From NCBI GenBank assembly GCA_021296325.1, contig JAGWAR010000001.1, positions 1-64,000 on the forward strand: a stretch of DNA of 64,000 nucleotides, written 5' to 3'. The stretch is from Alphaproteobacteria bacterium. Lineage in GTDB: Bacteria > Pseudomonadota > Alphaproteobacteria > GCA-2746255. Under the pieces are notes generated by a model. It did not search any database and was not told the origin of the DNA. It worked only from the letters and a program-made list of their open reading frames with translations. Positions 42,595-51,928 of this stretch are shown here, piece after piece (position 1 is the stretch's first letter; each line of letters starts with the position of its first letter). Both the position numbers and the translations under genes were made by a program.

Positions 42595-43182
42595 CTAGAC
42601 AAGGCCGAGCTCCTGCTCCAGCGCCGAACACAGCATCTGGCCAAGCGTAATGTGCATTTCCTGAATGCGCGACGTCCGATCGCTGGGAACGATCAGCAGG
42701 GGATCGGCAAGCCCGTTCAGGTCGCCGCCATCCTTGCCACCGAGCGCGGCGGCGACCAGGCCCATCTTGCGGGCCTGTTCAAGCGCCAGCAGCACGTTCG
42801 GACTTTTCCCGGAGGTGCTGATCCCGATCGCCACGTCGCCGGCTTGGCCCAGCGCCTCCACCTGGCGCGCAAAAAGCGCGTCGAAGCCGAAATCGTTGCC
42901 GATGGCGGTGAGCGCGGAGGTGTCCGTCGTCAGTGCGATCGCCGCGATCGCCTGACGGTTCTTCGAGAAACGGACGGTCAGTTCCGTCGCCAGATGCTGG
43001 GCATCGGCGGCGCTGCCGCCATTGCCGAAGAAGAGCAGCTTGTTACCGGCGCGAATCGCCTTTGCCGAGGCTTCGAGAAGGCGGCAGAACGGCTCGCAAA
43101 GCGCCTTTTCCGTCGCCGCGACGACGGTGGCATGCTCGGCGAATTCGGCCGCGAAGAATTCCTGAAGGTTGAGCTTCGTCAT
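42595..43182 (-). CDS. gmhA: Phosphoheptose isomerase (SIS domain)
   Basis: A 195-residue SIS-domain isomerase converting sedoheptulose-7-phosphate to heptose-7-phosphate. Phosphosugar-binding loops FFGNGGSAADAQHLATELTV and GISTSGKSPNVLLAL are present, and LTTDTSALTAIGNDFGFD is typical of GmhA/DiaA. The start ATG 43182 gives MTKLNLQEFFAAEF; the frame is open far upstream but reads through the WecG gene. It sits 12 bp ahead of hldE. Together they support a heptose-containing glycan; the phosphatase GmhB is not in the window. DiaA is the main alternative, disfavoured by context. Confidence 0.88.
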   Translation of the reverse strand: MTKLNLQEFFAAEFAEHATVVAATEKALCEPFCRLLEASAKAIRAGNKLLFFGNGGSAADAQHLATELTVRFSKNRQAIAAIALTTDTSALTAIGNDFGFDALFARQVEALGQAGDVAIGISTSGKSPNVLLALEQARKMGLVAAALGGKDGGDLNGLADPLLIVPSDRTSRIQEMHITLGQMLCSALEQELGLV

Positions 43183-43186
43183 GCGC

Positions 43187-43960
43187 TCAAGCGCGCTTGC
43201 CTTTCGATCCCAGTAGCGAGCCCAGAGTGTACCAGATAAACAAGCTGTTCGTGACCAGATAGCGCTTCCACAGGTAACGCGGCTCGGCGGCCAGACGAAA
43301 CAGCCATTCGAGGCCGCCCCGCTGCATCCAGCGGGGCGCACGGCGGACGGTGCCGGCGAAGAAGTTGAAGGCGGCCCCCACCCCCAGCTGAACGCCCTTG
43401 AGATGCGGCGCGTGGGCCGCCATCCAGTATTCCTGTTTCGGGCAGCCCAGCCCGACGAAAACGAGACCGGCGCCCGATTCGTTGATCCGGCGGACGGTCG
43501 CCTCGTCCACGACGGGGGTAAGGGGAAGCAGGGGAGGCGATTCGATTCCGGCGATTTTGAGGTTCGGAAATTGTTGGGGAAGCCGTTTTCGCATCGCCTC
43601 GGCCGTCGGCGCGTCGCCACCGAAGAAGTAAACGGGGAATGCTTTCTTCTCCGCCTCTTCAAGCAGGCGCAGCATGAGGTCGGGACCGGCCACCCGCCTC
43701 GCGTGACCGTGCCCCTTCGCGCGCAGCGTCCAGACCAGCGGCATGCCGTCGCTGGTCACCCAGAGCGCCTTTTCCATGATGTCCAGCAGATGCGAATCGC
43801 GCCTTGCCGTCGTTACCATGTGAACGTTCGCGACGCAGACGTAACCGCCCCCGCCGGCTTCGGCGGCCTTAAGAACCGTCGCCGTCGCCGTGGCAAGCGT
43901 GCCTACCGTCACCGGCGCACCGATGACGCGGCCCGTCTCAAGACCGGTGGCTTGGGTCAT
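43187..43960 (-). CDS. WecG/TagA/CpsF family glycosyltransferase
   Basis: A 257-residue family GT26 enzyme. Conserved ANVHMVTTARRDSHLLDIME, SDGMPLVWTLRAKGHG, YFFGGDAPTAEAMRKRLPQQ and LVFVGLGCPKQEYWM are the hallmarks. Members transfer ManNAcA or similar sugars from UDP donors to lipid-linked intermediates at the membrane. The start at 43960 (MTQATGLETGRVIG) lies inside the galE 3' end by 23 bp. Donor and acceptor unknown. Confidence 0.92.
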   Translation of the reverse strand: MTQATGLETGRVIGAPVTVGTLATATATVLKAAEAGGGGYVCVANVHMVTTARRDSHLLDIMEKALWVTSDGMPLVWTLRAKGHGHARRVAGPDLMLRLLEEAEKKAFPVYFFGGDAPTAEAMRKRLPQQFPNLKIAGIESPPLLPLTPVVDEATVRRINESGAGLVFVGLGCPKQEYWMAAHAPHLKGVQLGVGAAFNFFAGTVRRAPRWMQRGGLEWLFRLAAEPRYLWKRYLVTNSLFIWYTLGSLLGSKGKRA

Positions 43961-44930
43961 CGCGGTGTTTCCGTTCCCAGTTGAGCGCCGTCTCGACGAT
44001 AAAACGAAGGTTGTCGTGTTGCGGCTGCCAGTCAAGCGCCTGCCGGATGCGATCCGCATCCGCGACCAGCACCGGCGAATCGCCGGCGCGGCGGGGGCCT
44101 TCCTCGACCGGAAAATCGACGCCGGATACCTCTTTCACCATCTCGACGACCTCGCGCACGCTGGCTCCGTGGCCATAGCCGCAATTCAGGATGAGGGATT
44201 CGCCGCCCCTGTCCAGGTGATCGAGGGCGGCAAGATGGGCCGCCGCCAGATCCGTGACGTGAATGTAGTCGCGCACGCAGGTGCCGTCGGGCGTTGGGTG
44301 ATCGGTCCCGAAGATGGCGATCTTCGGCCGCAGGCCAAGGGCTGCCTGCACGGTAAGCGGGATGAGGTGGCTCTCCGGCGTGTGGGCCTCGCCGATCCGG
44401 CCCTTGGGGTCGGCACCGGCGGCGTTGAAATAGCGCAGGATGACGTAACGCATATCCGAGACGTTCGAAAGGTCGCGCAACAGCCGTTCGCTCATCCTTT
44501 TCGAGGCACCGTAAGGGTTGATCGGCTGAAGCGGCGCGTCCTCGCCGACGCGTTCGCCTGTCGGTTCGCCATAGACCGCCGCCGTCGAGGAAAAGACGAA
44601 ATGCTTTACCCCGAAGCGTCCGCAGCGTTCCAGCAGAGCAAGCGTGTTGCGCATGTTGTTCCGGTAGTATTTGAGCGGGCGTTCGACCGATTCGGCAACT
44701 TCGATATGGGCGGCGAAATGAACGACGGCCTCGAAGGCGTGCGCCTCGAAAAGCGCGTCCATGGCCGGCGCATCGGCGAGGTCAGCTTGCACAAACTCGC
44801 CGGCGAGCACCGCCCAAGCGTGGCCCGCCGAAAGGTTGTCGAGGATAACGATGTCATGGCCCGCCGCGCCCAGCGTCAGGGCCGCGTGACTTCCGATATA
44901 GCCGGCCCCGCCGGTGATCAGCACGCGCAT
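43938..44930 (-). CDS. galE: UDP-glucose 4-epimerase
   Basis: A 330-residue extended short-chain dehydrogenase. NAD site LITGGAGYIGSHAALTLGAA; catalytic Ser (FSSTAAVYGEP) and YxxxK (NPYGASKRMSERLL); ATGTCVRDYIHVTDLA-type segment seen as DGTCVRDYIHVTDLAAAHL. Interconverts UDP-glucose and UDP-galactose (or the N-acetyl forms) to supply this locus. Its ATG overlaps the stop of the upstream glycosyltransferase (TGATG arrangement at 44928-44932). Confidence 0.95.
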   Translation of the reverse strand: MRVLITGGAGYIGSHAALTLGAAGHDIVILDNLSAGHAWAVLAGEFVQADLADAPAMDALFEAHAFEAVVHFAAHIEVAESVERPLKYYRNNMRNTLALLERCGRFGVKHFVFSSTAAVYGEPTGERVGEDAPLQPINPYGASKRMSERLLRDLSNVSDMRYVILRYFNAAGADPKGRIGEAHTPESHLIPLTVQAALGLRPKIAIFGTDHPTPDGTCVRDYIHVTDLAAAHLAALDHLDRGGESLILNCGYGHGASVREVVEMVKEVSGVDFPVEEGPRRAGDSPVLVADADRIRQALDWQPQHDNLRFIVETALNWERKHRDDPSHRS

Positions 44931-46114
44931 CAGGCGCTTTCCTTTTGTCCGTGACGGGTGTTGCGGGCTTCCTCGTAAATTTCCATGAGCCGTGTGTAAT
45001 TCGCTTCCGCCGTGTAGTTCGCTTCGTACAATTTACGCGCGTTTTTGCCCATGGCGCGCATGGCCTCTGGATTGGCTTCGGCCCAGCGTACTTTTGCCGC
45101 CAATTCTCCGGAATTGCCCGCCGCAAAGGTGAGACCGTTCTGGCCTTCCTCGACGATCTCCGCCATGGCGCCCAGTTTCGAGGCAATCACCGGAAGCCCC
45201 GCCCGGAAGCATTCGAGCAGCACCATCGGAAAGCCTTCGTACCATTCAGACGGCAGGACGAAAAAGGCGGCACGCTGCATTTCCTCGGCCACGCTTTCCT
45301 TCGGGCGCGCACCAAGCACGGTAACGGCGGAAGGGGCCTCCCGGCGGACTTCCTCAAGAAGGGGTCCGTCACCGGCCATGCGCAGCGACACGCCCAGGTC
45401 TCGCCAGGCACGAAGCAGGGTGTGGATTCCCTTTTCCGGGCTCAGGCGGCCGACGAAAAGGCCGCCCGCCCTGGAGGCGGGGGGCCCGCCCGCGGCGGGG
45501 GCGCCCTCGGGCAGGAAGTTCGGTTTTACCCGGATGCGATCCTCCGGCAGGCCACCCTCGATGAATTTTTGCCGGGCGAATTCGGTGAGCGCGATGAAGC
45601 GGTCGGGCCGGGTCTGCCAGGTGCCGGCAGCGCGGTGGCGCTTGACCATGCGGGCGACGGCCAGCGAGCCGGGCTGGGAGCCCCGGTAACACCCGTGCAG
45701 CACGGCGCGGTAGGGCGAGCCGGTGACGCATTCCTCGCAGACATGGCCGGAACGGTAGAGCGTCGCCGCCGGGCAGATCAGCCGGTAGTTGTGTAGCGTC
45801 ATCACGGAGGCCACGCCCGCCTCCAGGCAGGCGTCGAAAATGGAAGGGGTGAACAGTGGAAAGAAATTGTGAACGTGCACCAGATCCGGTTCGTGTTCGG
45901 CCAGGCTTGCTGCCATCCGGCGGCGCGCCGCAGCGGAATAAGGCGTCACCAACGCCGTCTTCAGAACCCGGAAGGCGCCACGCACGGCGTCGTTCGTGAT
46001 AGTGAGCTTCCGGACTTCATGGCCATGCGCCGCAAGCAGAGCGTGTTCGTTCGCGAACACGGCGTCCTCGCCACCGGCCTGCTGGTAGAAATTATGAACG
46101 AGAAGGATGCGCAT
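44930..46114 (-). CDS. Glycosyltransferase family 4
   Basis: A 394-residue GT-B enzyme. N-terminal acceptor domain starts MRILLVHNFYQQAGGEDAVF. Donor domain has GRLSPEKGIHTLLRAW and EGFPMVLLECFRAGLPVIAS (E-x7-E type). A cysteine-rich loop CEECVTGSPYRAVLHGCYRG is characteristic of a subgroup in exopolysaccharide clusters. Its 5' end overlaps the preceding membrane protein gene by 23 bp. Confidence 0.92.
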   Translation of the reverse strand: MRILLVHNFYQQAGGEDAVFANEHALLAAHGHEVRKLTITNDAVRGAFRVLKTALVTPYSAAARRRMAASLAEHEPDLVHVHNFFPLFTPSIFDACLEAGVASVMTLHNYRLICPAATLYRSGHVCEECVTGSPYRAVLHGCYRGSQPGSLAVARMVKRHRAAGTWQTRPDRFIALTEFARQKFIEGGLPEDRIRVKPNFLPEGAPAAGGPPASRAGGLFVGRLSPEKGIHTLLRAWRDLGVSLRMAGDGPLLEEVRREAPSAVTVLGARPKESVAEEMQRAAFFVLPSEWYEGFPMVLLECFRAGLPVIASKLGAMAEIVEEGQNGLTFAAGNSGELAAKVRWAEANPEAMRAMGKNARKLYEANYTAEANYTRLMEIYEEARNTRHGQKESA

Positions 46115-47465
46115 GGAATTGCTCTCGAAGAACGCTGCGAAGCGAGCGCCGGACCGGCGACGGCACCTTCAGCTTCGCCCGCAGATGCAGGGAGTAATGC
46201 AGGATAAGCCCCCTGAAGATATAATAGGGAAACGTGTTGAAAGGCTTTTCAAAGGCGTCCTCACCGATGCCGTTGATCCAGATCATCAGGATATAGACGT
46301 AGAGAACAAGCAGGCGTTCCTGGCCAACGCGGTATTTGGCCCGGCGGCATAGACGGAAGGTACGGAACCAGACGACCAGCAGGATGATGTGCATCCAGAC
46401 AAAGGCGAACAGGCCGATGATGCCGCTTCGTCCGAAAATCGAAATATAGGAATTGTGGGGCTCGCGCACCGGGATGCCACCGACCGAGGTAAAGTCGATC
46501 AGGGGAAAGCCGTAACCGAGGCCGAAGAGAAGCGAGCCAATGCTGGACGTTACCTGGTTCCAGATGCTGAGCCACCAGGCCGTCCGCATATCGACGCCGG
46601 CGGCGACGCCTTCGAATTCCCCCTGCCCCTCGCCCATGATCGTCGCAAAATGCTTGAGCACGAAATCGAGCGAAATTTCACCGCCCAGACGGCCCGTCAG
46701 CTGAATGCCGAACGCCGAGACGGCCATGAAAGCGAGCGCACCGAGCATCAGGGACGTCGACATTTTCACGAAGGAAGACCGGTACTGCCACGCGAACAGC
46801 AGCAGCATCGCGATGACCTGAAGGTAAATCGTGCGCGCCTGGAAAATGGCGACGACATAGGCCAGCAGAAGCGGCGCCAGCAGAAGCGGCCCAAGGCCGA
46901 TCGTCTTCGGACGGACGATCATCAGATAGGCCGCCGCCACCAGAACCAGCACTGCCGTGTTCGTGTACTGGAAGAAAATCGCCGTCGATTCGCCCGCCGT
47001 CGAACGAACGGTCGGCGAGTAGTTTTCAAGGATCGACTGGAACGGAAAACCGAACGCATAAATGCTGCCGATGACCAACAGCCACGGCAGCCAGCGGAAG
47101 AAGCGTTCGACGTTTTCCTCTTTCGTCGCGAAAATGAACCCAACCCAGATGAAAAGCGATTCAATCACATGGGTCGCGTCACGCAACGCCAAAAGGCCGT
47201 GTTCGGGAAAAGCAAAATAGGCGCGCCCGATACCGGACGTCCACCAAAGCAGGAAGGGAAACAGAAAAAGCGCTTTTGAAAACCGCGGCAGGTAACGCAC
47301 GTCGGCCAGCCACAAAAGATAGGTCGCCAGCAGCAGTTCCCCGAACGGCACGCCAACGTTCGGCGGCATGCGAATCAACATGAACCCGTAATTGAGGATG
47401 AGGTACAGCGAAACAATGATGAGGGTCGCGTGTTCCCGAAGTCGCACAAGCTTCACTGGCCTCAA
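46092..47465 (-). CDS. O-antigen ligase/polymerase-like membrane protein (first)
   Basis: A 457-residue polytopic protein with about ten hydrophobic segments and a large periplasmic loop near residues 270-340 containing WNQVTSSIGSLLFGLGYGFP and REPHNSYISIFGRSG. The HNSY pattern after a G-rich loop is the mark of Wzy/WaaL-type enzymes that join glycan units. Whether it polymerises repeat units or ligates chains cannot be told. It overlaps genes on both sides by a few bases, so it is translated as part of the operon. Confidence 0.82.
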   Translation of the reverse strand: MRPVKLVRLREHATLIIVSLYLILNYGFMLIRMPPNVGVPFGELLLATYLLWLADVRYLPRFSKALFLFPFLLWWTSGIGRAYFAFPEHGLLALRDATHVIESLFIWVGFIFATKEENVERFFRWLPWLLVIGSIYAFGFPFQSILENYSPTVRSTAGESTAIFFQYTNTAVLVLVAAAYLMIVRPKTIGLGPLLLAPLLLAYVVAIFQARTIYLQVIAMLLLFAWQYRSSFVKMSTSLMLGALAFMAVSAFGIQLTGRLGGEISLDFVLKHFATIMGEGQGEFEGVAAGVDMRTAWWLSIWNQVTSSIGSLLFGLGYGFPLIDFTSVGGIPVREPHNSYISIFGRSGIIGLFAFVWMHIILLVVWFRTFRLCRRAKYRVGQERLLVLYVYILMIWINGIGEDAFEKPFNTFPYYIFRGLILHYSLHLRAKLKVPSPVRRSLRSVLREQFHAHPSRS

Positions 47466-48673
47466 GCCTCCGCCATGATGCGTGCCACTTTTTCCGCCCA
47501 GGTGAACGCGTGCACCCGGGCCCGGGCCCCTTCCGAGAGGCGCGCGCGCAACGCAGGGTCGCGTTCAAGCTCGCCCAACGCCTCGGCCAGGCCTGCAATC
47601 ACGGCCTTGCGGTCGCGGCCTTCCGTGCCCACCGCCCGGCCCGCGCTGGCGTCCACGATGACGCCGGGACCGCCACGGTCAAGGCAGACGACCGGCAGGC
47701 CCTGGGCCATCGCCTCCAGCACGACGAGACCGCCGGAATCGCGGAGGCTTGGAAAGAAGAAAAGGTCGTGTTCCGCATAGACCGCATCGAGTTTCTCGCG
47801 GGCGGTCCAGTCCCGCCAGATGACCTTGCCGGTGAGGCCGAGGCGTTCCACCATGCGCTGCCAATGGGTCTTGTCGGGCCCGTCGCCAAGCAGCGTGAGG
47901 CGGGCCTCCGGGTTGGCCCCGGCAAAGGCCGCGAAGGCCGGCAGGCCCAGATGCATGCCCTTGAGGTCGAGGAAGCGCCCGACATAGAGCAGGCGCAGGC
48001 CATCCCCGGACGGCCGGACGGCGGGCGGCGACGGCGCGGCAACGTCGAAGCCGATGGCCAGGGAGATCGCCGTCTTCGCCCGGTCGCGGGCGGGGACGAA
48101 ACGCCGGCTTTCCGCCGAGGTTACGTAGATTTGCCGGGCGGCCCGATAGGTGCGGCGAAGCAGGGGGTCGAACCGGACGAGCGCGTTTAACCCGTCGCGC
48201 AGCAATTCCTCGACCCAGGCGCGCGCGCCATAGCCGACGCGAAGCCGAAACGGCGCGCGCTCGCCCCCGCCGGCCGGACCGAACGCGAAGGGTACGCCGA
48301 GGCTTCCCAGGAAGCTCGGCTGACGGGCGCTGACCAGGGTAACGTGGTGGATGCGTTCGAAACGAATCTCGGCATGGGCCGCCTGCGCCACGCGGCGCGC
48401 GCCCCACTGCCAGAGCAGGTAGTAAAGGTGAATGCCACGCCGCCCCTTTTTCCACCAGCCGGCCCAGCCGGGCAGGTCGTAATAGAGGAAGCGGGGTTTC
48501 GCGTCGCCGGCCAGCGTGGCCAGCCCCTTTTCGATGGCGGGCCGGTTGTTCGTGCGGGTCAGCACCCACACCTCGTGGCCGAGGCCGGCCAGTTCGACCG
48601 CCCAACGCCAGCCCACCTCCGGCTCGGAGCCGACGCCGGGCTCGCAGGCATAGGCGGACAGCAGAATTCTCAC
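47462..48673 (-). CDS. Glycosyltransferase family 4
   Basis: A 403-residue GT-B enzyme: RILLSAYACEPGVGSEPEVG at the N terminus (a subgroup signature), LLYVGRFLDLKGMHLGLPAF and SGGLVVLEAMAQGLPVVCLD in the donor half. GTG at 48673 is preferred as start, with GAGG six bases upstream. An open frame continues to 48751 without similarity. Overlaps the next gene's start by 4 nt. Confidence 0.9.
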   Translation of the reverse strand: MRILLSAYACEPGVGSEPEVGWRWAVELAGLGHEVWVLTRTNNRPAIEKGLATLAGDAKPRFLYYDLPGWAGWWKKGRRGIHLYYLLWQWGARRVAQAAHAEIRFERIHHVTLVSARQPSFLGSLGVPFAFGPAGGGERAPFRLRVGYGARAWVEELLRDGLNALVRFDPLLRRTYRAARQIYVTSAESRRFVPARDRAKTAISLAIGFDVAAPSPPAVRPSGDGLRLLYVGRFLDLKGMHLGLPAFAAFAGANPEARLTLLGDGPDKTHWQRMVERLGLTGKVIWRDWTAREKLDAVYAEHDLFFFPSLRDSGGLVVLEAMAQGLPVVCLDRGGPGVIVDASAGRAVGTEGRDRKAVIAGLAEALGELERDPALRARLSEGARARVHAFTWAEKVARIMAEA

Positions 48674-48701
48674 ATGAAACCTCGAGATGGGAGGAAAGCC
48701 G

Positions 48702-49505
48702 TCATCGGCCCGCACCGTCCGCGCGCGTGCCAAGCATGCGAAGCCCCCCATAGAGGGCCACTGCCTGCAGGCAACGGTGCACCAGGCGCGCCGGCCAAGC
48801 GTCCGTCGTCAGGGGCGAAAACCGGATCGTCCCGGTATCAGCAAAGCCGCAATCGCCCAACATCCGGGACAGGGCGTGGGCGTTGAACAGCATCAGGTGA
48901 AACGGCTTGGCCTCGCGCCAGCGCGCGCCGTGTAGCCGCGCCTGCAGGCCGTTCCGGTTCGGCGTCGTAACGTAGATGCGCCCGCCGGGAGCCAGGCATT
49001 CCCGAAGCGTCCGCAAGGTTTCCCAGGGCGCCGTCAGATGTTCGATCACTTCGACCATCACGATCAGATCGTAGCGGCCCTTTTCGAGTTGATCGACCGT
49101 CGCGTAAAGCTCGATCCCGAAGCGAGCACGGGCCGTCTCCCTGGCGCCGGCGGAATGTTCAAGGCCTTCCGTCTCGAATCCGTATTGCTTCAGCGCCTGG
49201 CCCAGGGTCCCGATCCCGGCCCCGAAATCCAGCACCCGCATGCCCGGCTTCAGCACCCTGGCGGCCAGGAATTTGGCGTGCGCGTGAAGGGCCGTGTCGG
49301 ACGATTCCATCTCGGTCGTCTGGTGTGCGATGTTTTCCTCGCTGTAATAGTCCGCGTACATCCGATCGAGCTCGTCCGCGTTCGGAATCCTGGCCAGGGT
49401 CACCAATTGGCAGGAACGGCATTCCCTGTAGGCCGCCCCCGACCCGCCCCACGGCCGGGTCGCCATGCCGCAATAAAAGCAAGGCGCACTTTGTTCATTC
49501 ATCAC
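48702..49505 (-). CDS. Class I methyltransferase with N-terminal zinc ribbon
   Basis: A 267-residue protein. Two CxxC pairs (PCFYCGMA and CRSCQL) make a small zinc ribbon at residues 8-33. Motif I is RVLDFGAGIGTLGQALKQYG, then MVEVIEHLTAPWETLRTLRE, LAPGGRIYVTTPNRNG. Similar methyltransferases occur in many surface-glycan loci and often act on sugars or on lipid-linked intermediates. Overlaps the following kinase-like gene by 11 bp. Confidence 0.87.
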   Translation of the reverse strand: MMNEQSAPCFYCGMATRPWGGSGAAYRECRSCQLVTLARIPNADELDRMYADYYSEENIAHQTTEMESSDTALHAHAKFLAARVLKPGMRVLDFGAGIGTLGQALKQYGFETEGLEHSAGARETARARFGIELYATVDQLEKGRYDLIVMVEVIEHLTAPWETLRTLRECLAPGGRIYVTTPNRNGLQARLHGARWREAKPFHLMLFNAHALSRMLGDCGFADTGTIRFSPLTTDAWPARLVHRCLQAVALYGGLRMLGTRADGAGR

Positions 49506-50583
49506 GCAATGACCCCATCAGAAACTTCACGTAGTTCGGATCTTCCATCCCGCCTTTTGCGATGGTGGCCACTCGATAGAATTTCGAGATGCGCACCACG
49601 TCTTCTTCCGTCAGGTGAAACTGCGTGCGCAGGGCCTCCATCGCGCAATCGGATTTGCGATCCGAAAAAAGATACCGCTGAATCCACAGAAAATGCATCG
49701 CGTCGAACAGCGGCAGACCACGAGGTTCTGCGTTTTCCCAATCGCAGGCCACAAGGCGCCCTTCTTGCCGGAAAAGATTCCAGGGCGCGAAATCGCCATG
49801 CAGCCAGACGGCCGGCAACGGTGCCGGCGCGTCGAGGCCGTCGAGAACGGGGCTGATCGCCGCCGCTACATCCGGCGCAAGCCCATCAAGGGCGGGGCGA
49901 AGCCGTTCGACCGCGTGGCGAAGGGAAATTTCGCCGCCAGCGACGCGGAGGCGATCGAGAAAGGCAAGGTGGTCCGCCGTCAGCCGGCGCCCGGTCGGCT
50001 GGCCGCGAAAGGCCTCTTCCGTTGCGATGCCGCGCGCGGCGTTGCGGAAAAGCAGGCGGGGCGCCACGCCCGGCTGTTCTTCGGCCAGGCGTTCCAGCAG
50101 GTCGGCCTCGTGGAGGATGCGAGCCTGCGCGTTGGCGCCGACCGGCACCTTGGCGACGGCCAGGGCCACGCCGGTTTCCGGATCGACGAGGGAGGCGACG
50201 AGACGCTGGTTGGCGCTGGGCGTGCCCACATGCACGACCGGCTGCGGTGCCGAGACCCCTTGCCAGCCGAGATGCGACCAGTCGGCCGTCTCCGGGATGC
50301 CAATGGCGAGCCGCGCGATGCCGGGAACGGCGCCAAGAACGCCGGCCCGGTAGGCTGCCATCAGAAGCGTCCATTTCGCCCGCGAGGCGGCGTCGAAGGG
50401 CCGCCAATGGCGAAGCGCGGCAAGACCTGCGGCCGGGTGGGCGGGGACGATCCAACGGGGGCCGCGCTTGCCCCGGATCACCCAGAAGCGCATCTCCCGC
50501 GGGGCCGTCTCGCCCGTCGCCAACCGGCGGCTGCCTTCCGGAAAGAGGCCGTCCAGGAACGTGCGGGAAAGTTCAGAGTCCAA
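49495..50583 (-). CDS. Aminoglycoside-phosphotransferase-fold kinase-like protein
   Basis: A 362-residue protein. The second half carries the APH-fold catalytic loop WLHGDFAPWNLFRQEGRLVA and the metal-binding DWENAEPRGLPLFD. The N-terminal half (SRTFLDGLFPEGSRRLATGE) is not recognised. Probably phosphorylates a small molecule or sugar for the polysaccharide pathway; substrate unknown. Overlaps the thymidylate-kinase-like gene by 11 bp, and the two co-occur in exopolysaccharide loci. Confidence 0.75.
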   Translation of the reverse strand: MDSELSRTFLDGLFPEGSRRLATGETAPREMRFWVIRGKRGPRWIVPAHPAAGLAALRHWRPFDAASRAKWTLLMAAYRAGVLGAVPGIARLAIGIPETADWSHLGWQGVSAPQPVVHVGTPSANQRLVASLVDPETGVALAVAKVPVGANAQARILHEADLLERLAEEQPGVAPRLLFRNAARGIATEEAFRGQPTGRRLTADHLAFLDRLRVAGGEISLRHAVERLRPALDGLAPDVAAAISPVLDGLDAPAPLPAVWLHGDFAPWNLFRQEGRLVACDWENAEPRGLPLFDAMHFLWIQRYLFSDRKSDCAMEALRTQFHLTEEDVVRISKFYRVATIAKGGMEDPNYVKFLMGSLRDE

Positions 50584-51928
50584 GATGGCGCCTCGTCTGG
50601 TTCTGCAGCCGGTCGAGAATCGCGTCCTCGACCTCGCACACGACGTCTTCCAGCGGCCGGGTGGCGTCCACGATCAGCACGTTTTTCAACTTTTCCACGA
50701 TGGCGCGGTAGGCATCCCGCTGGCGGGCCGCCTCTTCCAGCGTTACCTCGCCCTTGCGCGCCACGACAACCTCCGGCGTTGCATCCAGCAGCACCCAGAG
50801 GTCGGGTTTCGGAACGAGGCGGGCGGCCAGCCGGACAAGCCAGGTAGCGCCGCCATAGCGATACCGCCTGGGGTCCACCAGCAAATCGTGAAAATAGCGA
50901 TCGAAAAGGACGAAGGTCGATCGCACGAGCGCGGGGCGAATGCGGAAAGCGTAGCCCGCGAGGTAATCGAAAAGAAAATAGAAGACTTTTGCCGTCGAAA
51001 GCAGCGCGCTTCTGGACCCCTGCCCATGGGGTTCCGTCACCGGAGCGGCCGTCGGCAGCACCTGTTGGCCGAAACGCGGGCGCAGATGAAAATAGGCGAC
51101 ACGGCGGAAGGCCGGCGCCAAATCCTCGCTGACGCGGCGCTGCACGCTGGTCTTGCCGGCCCCGTCCGGACCGAGAAAGGCAACCCAGAACCCGGTCGGA
51201 TTGAGCACGCGGCGACAGATCCGTGTGAGCATCGGACCCAGATCGCCTAACTGGCGCGGGATGCGCCGGCAGAGTTTTTTCTGAAGCTGGGGCAGTTCGG
51301 CGCGTACCGTGCTCCAGTCGTTTCGTTTCGCCGCATCGACGATGGCCTGGGCCACTCGCCCCCGCCAGAATCGCCAGACCTGACGTGCCGCCCCTTCCGG
51401 GTCGCGCTGCCATTCCGCATTCAGATGGTTGCCTTCGCGTGGTCCGATGCTGCGCTTGTCGACCCGCTTGAGCAGGTAATAGATGAATTCGGAAGCGGGT
51501 GCGGGCACGTGAAAGCCCAGCGAATTGCCTGCTTCGTCACGGGCAAGACGGCGGCCCGAGAGAATCTCGCCGGCCGTGAGAAACCGCCGGCCATAACGCA
51601 AATAGTCGCTGCAAACGTCCGGGTGCAAAAACCGGAGCTCGCCCTTTTCGTCGCGCCAGCCGAGGGCATAGTAGGTGGCAGTTTGCTCATGCTGCAGCGC
51701 CTGAACGAAATGCACGCCGTGATTGAGGCAAAAACGGTTGAGCCGGGTGGCAAATCCCTGCTCCCGGCCGGACGCGACGACGATATCGAGGTCGCTGGGC
51801 ACGCTGTGCGGCAGGCCCTCGGTAACGCCGACGACGCAATAACTGACGTTCGACCGCTCGAGATCGGCAAAAAGCGCGGCCGCGACCGCGCCGCGGCTGC
51901 CGGCGGTGTTCGGTTTTTCAGACGTCAT
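50573..51928 (-). CDS. Thymidylate-kinase-like protein with N-terminal nucleotidyltransferase-like domain
   Basis: A 451-residue protein. N-terminal part CVVGVTEGLPHSVPSDLDIV resembles a minimal nucleotidyltransferase (SDLDIV as the metal-binding DxD). The C-terminal half has a P-loop FLGPDGAGKTSVQRRVSEDL, the thymidylate-kinase-type FDRYFHDLLVDPRRYRYGG and a lid region. It is probably not a genuine thymidylate kinase because of its size and location; kin are common in surface-polysaccharide loci with unknown role. Confidence 0.75.
   Translation of the reverse strand: MTSEKPNTAGSRGAVAAALFADLERSNVSYCVVGVTEGLPHSVPSDLDIVVASGREQGFATRLNRFCLNHGVHFVQALQHEQTATYYALGWRDEKGELRFLHPDVCSDYLRYGRRFLTAGEILSGRRLARDEAGNSLGFHVPAPASEFIYYLLKRVDKRSIGPREGNHLNAEWQRDPEGAARQVWRFWRGRVAQAIVDAAKRNDWSTVRAELPQLQKKLCRRIPRQLGDLGPMLTRICRRVLNPTGFWVAFLGPDGAGKTSVQRRVSEDLAPAFRRVAYFHLRPRFGQQVLPTAAPVTEPHGQGSRSALLSTAKVFYFLFDYLAGYAFRIRPALVRSTFVLFDRYFHDLLVDPRRYRYGGATWLVRLAARLVPKPDLWVLLDATPEVVVARKGEVTLEEAARQRDAYRAIVEKLKNVLIVDATRPLEDVVCEVEDAILDRLQNQTRRHLGL

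Noticed and set aside
50573-51928. Genuine thymidylate kinase (tmk)
   Set aside because: Twice the normal length with an extra nucleotidyltransferase-like N terminus, and placed in a polysaccharide operon.
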